From assembly GCA_900551265.1 (NCBI GenBank), contig URVL01000058.1, positions 1 to 12,814 of the forward strand: 12,814 bases of DNA, given 5' to 3'. The stretch comes from an uncultured Eubacteriales bacterium. Its GTDB lineage: Bacteria > Bacillota > Clostridia > Oscillospirales > QAMX01. Positions within the stretch are counted from its first letter, which is position 1; each line of letters begins with the position of its first letter. The translations under genes were made by a program, and so were the position numbers. Shown here in pieces: positions 7,565 through 12,814 of the stretch. Under the pieces are notes generated by a model, which was not told the DNA's origin, did no database searches, and saw only the letters and a program-made list of their open reading frames with translations.

Positions 7565-8224
7565 TCATGAATATGATTGTGCATATATGGACATGGCAGG
7601 TGCCATTGCAGCCCCCATGTTATTGGCGTCCGTGATGCCGTAGTCTACGATTTTGCCGGCGCATGCACGCGTGACATAAGGTCCCCGTCCTTCGGAAGCG
7701 AGTACGACGGCGCCTGCGCCTGTTACGGTCCACTGCGCGGTTTGAGGCCGTTGTCCGCCGTATTCGAGAGGGAATCGATACTGCCGTTCTGCGGAGGCAA
7801 AGTGCGAAGAGGTAACGGCTGCGGCATACTGGGCAAATTCACCATCCACCGACATGGCGGCAAGCATCAGGCTTTCCGCCATGGTGGAACAGGCACCGTA
7901 AAGCCCGATGAATGGATTCTCCATGCCTCGAATGCTATATGCGGATACAATGCATTGATTGATTAGGTCGCCTGCGAAGATGTACCGCAGGTCTGCCGGG
8001 CTGATTTTTGCTTTGGCAATGGCGCGGTCAAGCGCTTCGCGCTGCATTCGGCTTTCGGCCTTTTCCCAGGTCTTTTCGCTCATTGTCGTATCCTGGGCTA
8101 CGTAGTCAAAGGAGTTTCCAAGAGGCCCCTCTCCCTCTTTTTTGCCCGCCACGGAGGCAAAGCCAATCATGGCGGGAGGCGCGGAAAATGTAATGGTGCG
8201 CTCCCCCAAACGTTTTGTTTCCAT
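7565..8224 (-). pseudogene. spoVAD: Stage V sporulation protein AD, C-terminally truncated
   Basis: A 219-residue frame that matches the first two thirds of SpoVAD (about 338 residues in Bacillus subtilis). SpoVAD is a thiolase-fold protein that binds dipicolinic acid and helps load it into the spore. Recognisable segments are GPLGNSFD, AGDLINQ, GLYGACSTMAESL, SSHFASAERQYRFPLEYGG, VTGAGAVVL and GITDANNMGAAMAPA. Immediately after MAPA the family sequence stops and eight unrelated residues precede TGA. The remaining ~120 residues, including the expected second LTGDLSGVG-type segment, appear in no minus-strand frame down to mutY, so a simple frameshift is ruled out. The start ATG 8222-8224 has GGAGG 5 nt upstream and follows the spoVAC stop by one base. 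It may be a decayed gene or a shortened, still-expressed protein. The preserved reading frame up to the break suggests a recent loss or retained partial use. Confidence 0.8.
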
Positions 8225-8225
8225 G

Positions 8226-8666
8226 TTATCCTCCGAATAAGACCAGTATCAGCCCATAAATGACACTGCCGGAAATGCCAAATACAAGCACGGGTCCGGC
8301 AATGGTAAACATTTTTGCGGACATGCCGAGGATGTACCCCTCGCTTTTAAACTCCAAAGCCGCAGAAACAATGGAATTGGCAAAACCGGTAATCGGAACG
8401 ATGGTACCGGCACCTGCGACCTTTGCAATGTTGTCATAGACGTTTAATCCTGTCAACAGCGCGCCGAGAAAAATAAGTGTTGCGCTGGTTGCTGCGCTTG
8501 CATCAAGTGTGGACAGCCCGGCCAATTCCCAAAGTGTCGTGATTCCCTGCCCGATCGCGCAGATTGCGCCGCCAATGAGGAAGGCACAGAGCATATCTCT
8601 GAGCAGCGGGGAATTTGGCGATTTTTCTTTTACATAAGAATCGTAATTTTTACGGTCTATTGCCAT
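8226..8666 (-). CDS. spoVAC: Stage V sporulation protein AC
   Basis: A 146-residue membrane protein of the forespore SpoVA channel, which moves calcium-dipicolinate into the spore and releases it at germination. In B. subtilis SpoVAC acts as a mechanosensitive channel component. Family signatures include the N-terminal NYDSYVKEKSP, FLIGGAICAIGQG, FLGALLTGLNVYDNIAKVAGAGTIVPITGFANSIVSAALEFKSEG and the hydrophobic C-terminal segment. Length is full (about 150 in Bacillus). ATG 8664-8666 has GAGGTG at 8674-8679, 7 nt away. It is the first gene of a leftward pair with the truncated spoVAD. spoVAA, AB and AE are not in the window; clostridial loci often carry only AC-AD-AE, so here only AE would be newly missing. 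Confidence 0.95.
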   Translation of the reverse strand: MAIDRKNYDSYVKEKSPNSPLLRDMLCAFLIGGAICAIGQGITTLWELAGLSTLDASAATSATLIFLGALLTGLNVYDNIAKVAGAGTIVPITGFANSIVSAALEFKSEGYILGMSAKMFTIAGPVLVFGISGSVIYGLILVLFGG

Positions 8667-8694
8667 ATACTATCACCTCTAGTCTTTACATGGC

Positions 8695-8724
8695 TAGTAT
8701 GAATCTCCTGCGCCAAATTGATAA
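8695..8724 (-). promoter_or_regulatory. Probable sigma-G promoter of spoVAC
   Basis: On the minus strand, CATACTA (8701-8695) is an exact forespore-type -10 and lies 18 bp from TTATC (8724-8720), a partial match to the GHATR -35. Transcription would start near 8688, 22 nt before the spoVAC start. The spoVA operon of B. subtilis is known to use sigma-G, so position and identity agree. Confidence 0.55.
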
Positions 8725-8826
8725 CAGGCAATATCATCCGTCAGAATTTGTAGAATTGTGACAGCCTGTATAAACTTGGAATGATCCGGGAAGGATAAGC
8801 ATATCTTGTACAAAAAGGTGATGGAC

Positions 8827-9045
8827 ATGAAACGGAAAGACGATCGCAGCGCTGCCCTGGTTGATGAAATTTACCGTGTACAGGCCGCCATTACGTCGGC
8901 ACGTGACGCTTTGGATGAATGCCAGAATCCACTTTTGCTGGAAGCAACCGCCTATGAATTGAAGTATTTACAGGCCAAGCAGTCTTATCTTTTTGATATG
9001 GCGCGGCAAGCTGAGTGTACGGGACTAAAACTTTTTAAATCATGA
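8827..9045 (+). CDS. YaaL-like DUF2508 protein
   Basis: A 72-residue, largely helical protein (VDEIYRVQAAITSARDALDECQNPLLLEATAYELKYLQAKQSYLFDMARQ). Its size, the helical pattern ending in an ELKYLQAKQSYLF-like segment, and its place directly before bofA match the YaaL/DUF2508 family, whose function is unknown. ATG 8827 is preferred over the upstream TTG (8806) and ATG (8821) because AAGGTG at 8815-8820 sits 6 nt before it. Ten bases separate its stop from bofA, so the two are cotranscribed. A weak mother-cell-type promoter candidate (GAATGAT 8779-8785, 14 bp, CATATCTT 8800-8807) would leave almost no leader, so I do not call it. Confidence 0.8.
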   Translation: MKRKDDRSAALVDEIYRVQAAITSARDALDECQNPLLLEATAYELKYLQAKQSYLFDMARQAECTGLKLFKS

Positions 9046-9055
9046 GGTACTCCAA

Positions 9056-9316
9056 ATGGAACAAATTCTTCTCTATGTGGCGATTGGCATTGCAGTTCTG
9101 ATTGTCATGCGCATTTTTACATTGCCTATTAAATGGATATTTAAATTGCTGCTCAATACCATTTTGGGATTTATCGGACTCTTTCTCGTAAATTGGCTAG
9201 GTTCATACATAGGCATTTCACTCGGTATCAATGTGGTCAATGCTGTTGTCGTAGGAACATTTGGTATTCCCGGACTTGTGCTGCTTTTGCTTCTGCGATG
9301 GCTTTATCTTTTATAA
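9056..9316 (+). CDS. bofA: Pro-sigma-K processing inhibitor BofA
   Basis: An 86-residue integral membrane protein, almost the same length as B. subtilis BofA (87). BofA sits in the outer forespore membrane with SpoIVFA and holds the protease SpoIVFB inactive until the forespore signals, which times sigma-K activation. Two or three hydrophobic segments are visible, and the C-terminal part LVNWLGSYIGISLGINVVNAVVVGTFGIPG carries the family pattern. N46 and N59 correspond to asparagines thought important for SpoIVFB inhibition, while the position of the nearby threonine is N62 here. TGAGGT (9043-9048), overlapping the yaaL stop, is the ribosome binding site. A terminator follows at once, so yaaL-bofA is a complete two-gene unit. 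Confidence 0.92.
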   Translation: MEQILLYVAIGIAVLIVMRIFTLPIKWIFKLLLNTILGFIGLFLVNWLGSYIGISLGINVVNAVVVGTFGIPGLVLLLLLRWLYLL

Positions 9317-9322
9317 ACTTTG

Positions 9323-9357
9323 AATCTCCGGACAGTATTTGCTGACCGGAGATTTTT
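9323..9357 (+). terminator. Rho-independent terminator after bofA
   Basis: A perfect 9-bp stem AATCTCCGG (9323-9331) with CCGGAGATT (9346-9354), a 14-nt loop and a TTTTT run (9353-9357). Confidence 0.9.
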
Positions 9358-9396
9358 ATGAGGCAGGAAAATTTCCTGAAACGTTAAAAATAAGTA

Positions 9397-9430
9397 TTGA
9401 CAAATCGAAAATAATCTTATATTATAAGAT
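9397..9430 (+). promoter_or_regulatory. perR promoter with PerR-type operator over the -10 box
   Basis: TTGACA (9397-9402), 17 bp, TATTAT (9420-9425). The perfect 17-bp palindrome ATCTTATATTATAAGAT (9414-9430), centred on 9422, covers the whole -10. Its AT-rich, TTATA/TATAA-containing arms are of the Per/Fur box type, though not identical to the B. subtilis consensus TTATAATNATTATAA. Repressor bound here would block RNA polymerase, so perR-rbr is predicted to be self-repressed and released by peroxide. Confidence 0.75.
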
Positions 9431-9464
9431 CAAGAACTATTCTTAATATTATCCGGGTGATGCC

Positions 9465-9845
9465 ATGACAAGACAGCGAAAAATTATTTATGATATTGTC
9501 TGTGAGGCTGAAAATCACCCAACGGCTGAACAGATCTACCAGGAGGCAAAGCGGCGGATGCCGTCTATCGCCATGGGGACGGTATACCGTAATCTTGGAT
9601 TAATGGTTGAAGCGGGGGAAATCCGCCGGGTAGTGATTGCGAATGAGCCTGACCGGTTTGACCGTACGCTGGAGCCGCACCATCATATGATTTGTGTGCA
9701 GTGCGGCGGGGTGAAGGATGTGGCTCTTGACGATATGCATGCATATATTGAAAAGCACGCTGGTGTAAACGTGGTATCATATGATTTAAGCATTCGCTAT
9801 ATTTGTCCCGCATGCCAGGCCAAACATGTGTCCGAGAATTATTAA
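9465..9845 (+). CDS. perR: PerR-type peroxide-sensing Fur-family repressor
   Basis: A 126-residue Fur-family repressor with a winged helix (about 1-65; HPTAEQIY...SIAMGTVYRNLGLMVEAGEIRR) and a metal-binding dimerisation domain. Structural zinc cysteines are C77, C80, C114 and C117. Regulatory metal ligands expected for PerR are present: H18, D66, H72, H74 and D85. The aspartate at the last position is the PerR type; Fur has glutamate there. In PerR, Fe(II)-driven oxidation of the histidines releases DNA. The protein lacks about 19 N-terminal residues relative to B. subtilis PerR. An in-frame TAA just upstream of ATG 9465 shows this is real, and I believe short N-termini are common in clostridial PerR. 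The ribosome binding site is weak (GGGTGA at 9455-9460). Rubrerythrin follows 28 nt later. Confidence 0.9.
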   Translation: MTRQRKIIYDIVCEAENHPTAEQIYQEAKRRMPSIAMGTVYRNLGLMVEAGEIRRVVIANEPDRFDRTLEPHHHMICVQCGGVKDVALDDMHAYIEKHAGVNVVSYDLSIRYICPACQAKHVSENY

Positions 9846-9873
9846 AATATATTTTTGAAAAGGAGAAGGAACG

Positions 9874-10413
9874 ATGGAACTCAAAGGATCTAAAACAGAG
9901 GCAAACCTGATGGCGGCTTTTGCCGGCGAATCCCAGGCACGGAATAAGTATACCTACTATGCGTCCCAGGCGAGGAAGGACGGCTATGTACAAATTGCCA
10001 ACATTTTTGAGGAGACTGCTGCCAACGAGAAGGAGCATGCGAAAATGTGGTTCAAGCTGCTGCACGGCGGTTCCATTCCGGGAACGGCGGAAAACCTGGA
10101 GGACGCCGCGGCCGGCGAAAATTATGAGTGGACCGACATGTACGCCGGTTTTGCGAAAGAGGCGCGTGAAGAGGGGTTTGATCATATTGCTTTCCTGTTT
10201 GAGGAAGTCGCAAAGATTGAAAAAGAACATGAAGAACGTTACCGCAAGCTGCTTGCCAATGTAGAAAACGGTTTGGTTTTCTCCAGAGAAGGCGAGATGA
10301 TTTGGCAGTGCTCCAACTGTGGCCATATTGTCATCGGCAAAAAGGCCCCGGAGGTTTGCCCGGTATGTTCCCATCCGAAGGCCTACTTCCAGATTAAAGC
10401 TGAGAATTATTAA
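9874..10413 (+). CDS. rbr: Rubrerythrin
   Basis: A 179-residue cytoplasmic peroxidase that reduces hydrogen peroxide to water with electrons from NAD(P)H via rubredoxin-type carriers. The ferritin-like di-iron domain (1-135) shows [11 protein letters not shown] with E19, the NEKEH ligand pair E52/H55, [14 protein letters not shown] with E96/E99, and [10 protein letters not shown] with E116/H119. The C-terminal rubredoxin domain binds one iron through C146, C149, C162 and C165 (CSNCGH...CPVC). Length is that of classical rubrerythrin. ATG 9874 has AAGGAG at 9860-9865. With perR directly upstream and no terminator between, the two form an operon that should rise under peroxide or air exposure, a common arrangement in anaerobes. 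Confidence 0.97.
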   Translation: MELKGSKTEANLMAAFAGESQARNKYTYYASQARKDGYVQIANIFEETAANEKEHAKMWFKLLHGGSIPGTAENLEDAAAGENYEWTDMYAGFAKEAREEGFDHIAFLFEEVAKIEKEHEERYRKLLANVENGLVFSREGEMIWQCSNCGHIVIGKKAPEVCPVCSHPKAYFQIKAENY

Positions 10414-10436
10414 GTGAAAAACGATAGCATGTAGAT

Positions 10437-10474
10437 GTGCCCCGCCGGTTTATACCAGCGGGGCACGTTTTGTT
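10437..10474 (+). terminator. Rho-independent terminator after rbr
   Basis: A perfect 9-bp stem GTGCCCCGC (10437-10445) with GCGGGGCAC (10458-10466), followed by GTTTTGTT. There is no T-run in the opposite direction, so the leftward kinase gene that ends 17 nt beyond has no clear intrinsic terminator of its own here. Confidence 0.88.
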
Positions 10475-10490
10475 ACAGAAAAGTGATTTG

Positions 10491-11663
10491 TCAGGGAAGC
10501 CGGTCTGCGGTATACCGGCGCAGAATACCGGTTATGGCATCCTGTCCGCCAAAACTGCCGGACTTGGTAACGAGTAACCGTTCGGCGCCTTCTCGGAGGA
10601 GTGTGCAGACAACGACGCCGCTGGACGCTTCAAAGGACGGTACAATGGTGCAGGAACCCAGCGATTGGACTACCGCCGCAAGTGTATCGCCGCCGATAAC
10701 GAAGAGCCCGCAATCATACCGGTCTATGGCGTGGCATGCAAGGACCCCAAGATGCATGGCGACCGTTTCCACCGTCAATCCGGCAAGATCGTTTTTGCAG
10801 ATATCCGCTTCTTCGAATGCCGATGCCACGACGGCACAGCCGGAATGCTGCAATGTGTCCCACAGGCCGTCATAGCCCTTCTTTACAATATCTCGCAGAC
10901 AAAAACATGGTATGTTTGCAGAACGTGCTGCGGCAATCTGTTTGAGCGATATGGGACTGATGCTCCCACACACGGTGAGCAGCTTCCCCCGGCTGAATCG
11001 TGGACGGTCTGCGCCGTGTGGCAGTTTTAATGCGGGCGCAAGCTGTTTTGCCAGTCCTGCACATCCGGCAAAGCATGTGATTCCGGCACGCAGAGCAGCT
11101 TTCGCATGTGCGGCGAGTTCCTCGTCCGTTTCCGCATCTGCCAAAAATACACCCTGCGTATCGGGGATTGCCTCTCCCGCCCGCAGTTCGTAAAGGGGAA
11201 GGTCCGCCGTTTCGTGGAGGATGTCCGCCACACGGTCGTGCCGCACGGGGTTTTGCGCATCGTGTCCGAACAGGCTCCTGCTCACCGGAACGCCGTCTAT
11301 AAAATGCATGCCCCGTACGGTGATCCGTCCATTTTCAGGATAAGACGGCGCGAAAAATACACGGCCGTTTACTGCATACAGCGCGGCAAGCTCCGAACCG
11401 ATGTTTCCCCGCATACCGGAGTCCGTTTTTATGTAAAGATACTGCGCGCCGTGTGCCAACGCATGCCGTAGCGCCTTTTGCGTGCGGGAAAGGGCCTCCG
11501 CAGGGCTGACGTGGCGCGTCCGAATATCGCATACGGCTACGGTACAGTTCTCAGGAGGGGTCTGTCCGGCAGTCACTGCGGTTTTGACGCCGGACGCGGC
11601 AAACTGCACGCCGGTATCCAGTGCACCAGTCAGATCATCGGCAAAAACAGCAAGCGTCAGCAT
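10491..11663 (-). CDS. Four-carbon acid sugar kinase (DUF1537; DtnK/OtnK-like)
   Basis: A 390-residue kinase of the DUF1537 family, whose members phosphorylate D-threonate, D-erythronate, 3-oxo-tetronate or related acid sugars at the terminal hydroxyl. The N-terminal substrate domain begins with FADDLTGALDTGVQFA (7-22) and has KTDSGMRGNIGSEL (from 79). The C-terminal nucleotide-binding domain has IGGDT (323-327) and KSGSFGG (367-373). The start overlaps the stop of the upstream PdxA-like gene by 7 nt (11657-11663), so translation is coupled; GAGGA at 11671-11675 serves as ribosome binding site. Pairing with a PdxA-type enzyme points to the pathway acid sugar, 4-phosphate, then dihydroxyacetone phosphate plus CO2. 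The exact stereoisomer cannot be decided from sequence. I withhold a gene symbol for that reason. Confidence 0.9.
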   Translation of the reverse strand: MLTLAVFADDLTGALDTGVQFAASGVKTAVTAGQTPPENCTVAVCDIRTRHVSPAEALSRTQKALRHALAHGAQYLYIKTDSGMRGNIGSELAALYAVNGRVFFAPSYPENGRITVRGMHFIDGVPVSRSLFGHDAQNPVRHDRVADILHETADLPLYELRAGEAIPDTQGVFLADAETDEELAAHAKAALRAGITCFAGCAGLAKQLAPALKLPHGADRPRFSRGKLLTVCGSISPISLKQIAAARSANIPCFCLRDIVKKGYDGLWDTLQHSGCAVVASAFEEADICKNDLAGLTVETVAMHLGVLACHAIDRYDCGLFVIGGDTLAAVVQSLGSCTIVPSFEASSGVVVCTLLREGAERLLVTKSGSFGGQDAITGILRRYTADRLP

Positions 11664-12691
11664 GTGCTTTTCCTCGCGTTTGCCATCTGAACGGCGACTT
11701 CAATTGCCTCCACCATACTGCCTTCGTTGGCTGTGCCAAGTCCGGCTCGGTCAAACGCCGTACCGTGATCGACAGATGTGCGGATGATGGGCAGGCCAAT
11801 GGTGGTGTTGATGCCGCTCATGGATTCATATTTCCCCGTGGCGGGATCCATGCGAAACCCTGCCAGCTTAAGTGGAATATGGCCCTGGTCATGATACATG
11901 GCGACAACGATGTCAAATTCCCCGCCCAGTGCGCGCACAAACACACTATCCGGTGAAATGGGACCGGTTACATGAAAGCCTTCGGCGCGCGCGGCTTCAA
12001 CTGCCGGTAGAATTTCGTGCATTTCTTCGTCCCCAAACAGACCGTTGTCCGACGCGTGTGGATTAAGACCTGCGACAGCGATCCGGCCGTTTTGGATCCC
12101 CAGCTCCAAAAGCGCGCGGGCGGCGAGACGTATGGTGTCAAGTATACGCGCTTTACACACCAGGTCGCATGCCTGGCGCAGGGAAACATGCGTGGTGACG
12201 TGAATGACGCGCAGGTTTCCGGATGCCAGCAGCATGGCATAGTTTTTTGTGTCTGTATACCGGGCAAAAATCTCGGTGTGGCCGTCAAAATAATGTCCGG
12301 CGAGATGGAGCGCTTCTTTGTTAATCGGCCCGGTCACGACAGCGGCTGCGCTGCCGGATTTTGCGAGATCAATGCCGTGCACGATATAGGAAAACGCCGC
12401 GTCGCCGCATGCTGCGCTGAGCTTTCCCGGGATGTAAACACCCTGCGCTAATGGCTCGGGATCTATGTAGTCAAGCGTGCCGGGCATGCCTAACGCTTCC
12501 ATAGGCGACGCGGCTGCATGCAGGGTCAGCCCGGCGCCGGCAAAGCGGTTTGCGTCCGCCAATGCTTCGGCGGAACCGATGACATACGGCGTACAAATCT
12601 GGTAGAGCGCCCGATGCGTCAACGCACGCACGGTTACTTCTGCGCCGATCCCCGCGGGGTCGCCCATGGTTATGGCGATTATGGGTTTCAT
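11657..12691 (-). CDS. pdxA2: PdxA2-type 4-phospho-D-threonate / D-erythronate dehydrogenase
   Basis: A 344-residue NAD-dependent decarboxylating dehydrogenase of the PdxA family. Signatures: ITMGDPAGIGAEV at the N-terminus, VTGPINKEALHLAGHYFDGHTE (119-140), predicted divalent-metal histidines H168 (THVSLRQA), H212 (GLNPHASDNGLFG) and H267 (MYHDQGHIPLK), and the C-terminal GTAFDRAGLGTANEGSM. True PdxA oxidises 4-phosphohydroxythreonine for vitamin B6. PdxA2 paralogues do the same chemistry on 4-phospho-threonate or erythronate, yielding dihydroxyacetone phosphate. The overlapping kinase gene favours the second role, as does the fact that Clostridia generally make B6 by PdxS/PdxT. ATG 12689-12691 has GGAGGG just upstream and a strong promoter at 12721-12749. 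Confidence 0.88.
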   Translation of the reverse strand: MKPIIAITMGDPAGIGAEVTVRALTHRALYQICTPYVIGSAEALADANRFAGAGLTLHAAASPMEALGMPGTLDYIDPEPLAQGVYIPGKLSAACGDAAFSYIVHGIDLAKSGSAAAVVTGPINKEALHLAGHYFDGHTEIFARYTDTKNYAMLLASGNLRVIHVTTHVSLRQACDLVCKARILDTIRLAARALLELGIQNGRIAVAGLNPHASDNGLFGDEEMHEILPAVEAARAEGFHVTGPISPDSVFVRALGGEFDIVVAMYHDQGHIPLKLAGFRMDPATGKYESMSGINTTIGLPIIRTSVDHGTAFDRAGLGTANEGSMVEAIEVAVQMANARKSTC

Positions 12692-12720
12692 GATATCCCT
12701 CCGTCTGATTTTTCATCCTG

Positions 12721-12749
12721 ATTATACCGTACCGGCTTTTGTTTTTCAA
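12721..12749 (-). promoter_or_regulatory. Promoter of pdxA2-kinase operon
   Basis: On the minus strand, TTGAAA (12749-12744), 17 bp, TATAAT (12726-12721). Transcription would start near 12714, leaving a short leader with the GGAGGG ribosome binding site. Confidence 0.8.
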
Positions 12750-12759
12750 TTGCAGCGCG

Positions 12760-12788
12760 TTGACGGAAAGAAAAAAGCGTGATAAAAT
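12760..12788 (+). promoter_or_regulatory. Divergent promoter for gene at the right edge
   Basis: TTGACG (12760-12765), 17 bp, TAAAAT (12783-12788). The start of transcription would fall near 12795, right after the AATCAGGAT repeat arm. Confidence 0.75.
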
Positions 12789-12803
12789 CAGGATATATTT
12801 GAG

Positions 12804-12814
12804 AAGGAGATATG
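12804..12814 (+). promoter_or_regulatory. Ribosome binding site and possible start of next gene
   Basis: AAGGAG (12804-12809) is followed by ATG at the last three bases (12812-12814). The gap is only 2 nt, shorter than usual, so the true start may lie a few bases beyond the window. The product is unknown; by position it could be the regulator or transporter of the acid-sugar operon. Confidence 0.55.

Larger units (their letters stand above)
12704..12794. repeat. Operator-like repeats bracketing divergent promoters
   Basis: ATCCTGATT (12715-12723) and its exact inverse AATCAGGAT (12786-12794) lie about 71 bp apart, each overlapping or touching a -10 box of the divergent promoters. A third partial copy, CTGATT at 12705-12710, repeats in tandem 13 bp from the one at 12718-12723. 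The core ATC-CT-GAT is itself nearly palindromic. The symmetry suggests one regulator controlling both directions. Confidence 0.5.

Noticed and set aside
7393..7600. Frameshift as the reason for the short SpoVAD
   Set aside because: I read all three minus-strand frames down to mutY; none resumes the SpoVAD C-terminal sequence, so the DNA is absent rather than out of frame.
7577..7966. Rightward 129-codon frame downstream of the consensus promoter at 7464-7492
   Set aside because: It lies entirely opposite spoVAD and is rich in Cys, His, Arg and Gly with no family resemblance. No ribosome binding site precedes it, so it does not explain the promoter.
9465..9845. N-terminally truncated perR caused by a wrong start
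   Set aside because: An in-frame TAA lies just upstream of ATG 9465, with no alternative start, and the winged helix is complete, so the short form is real.
11657..12691. Annotation as biosynthetic PdxA (vitamin B6)
   Set aside because: The catalytic motifs cannot separate the two, but the overlapping acid-sugar kinase and the usual PdxS/PdxT route in Clostridia favour PdxA2.

Overview
The window looks like a chromosomal segment of an anaerobic, spore-forming member of the Bacillota, most likely class Clostridia. The grounds are the sporulation genes (spoVAC, a spoVAD fragment, a yaaL-bofA pair), a PerR-rubrerythrin oxidative-stress pair, strong AGGAGG-type ribosome binding sites and near-consensus sigma-A promoters. 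Genus cannot be fixed from the sequence. No rRNA, tRNA, CRISPR array or insertion sequence was seen.

Layout. 1-204 is the tail of a rightward gene, probably an LCP (LytR-CpsA-Psr) cell-wall ligase, followed by a bidirectional terminator. 279-1202 (minus) is an AraC-family regulator, divergent from a cytoplasmic GH51 alpha-L-arabinofuranosidase (1549-4014). Next is a separately transcribed large lipoprotein solute-binding protein (4268-6148) with no permease beside it. These three suggest a small locus for arabinose-containing oligosaccharides: capture outside, cleavage inside, control by the AraC protein. 6340-7392 (minus) is mutY, with a TTG start.

7393-8666 is the strangest part. spoVAC and spoVAD read leftward from a probable sigma-G promoter, but spoVAD stops after about two thirds of its normal length and no spoVAE follows. 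In the gap between the truncated end and mutY lies a perfect TTGACA-17-TATAAT promoter pointing the other way, followed by a stable two-part hairpin and no open reading frame, so its transcript would run antisense into spoVAD and spoVAC.

8827-9316 is the yaaL (DUF2508)-bofA pair. 9465-10413 is perR-rbr, whose promoter has a perfect 17-bp palindrome over the -10 box, which predicts peroxide-responsive autoregulation. 10491-12691 (minus) is a two-gene operon of a DUF1537 four-carbon acid-sugar kinase and a PdxA2-type dehydrogenase, predicted to convert D-threonate or D-erythronate to dihydroxyacetone phosphate. It diverges from a gene beginning at the right edge. The divergent control region holds two strong promoters bracketed by a 9-bp inverted repeat.

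Most genes are conventional. The parts most worth a second look are the truncated spoVAD with its antisense promoter and hairpin, the divergent operator at the right end, and the solute-binding protein without a transporter.
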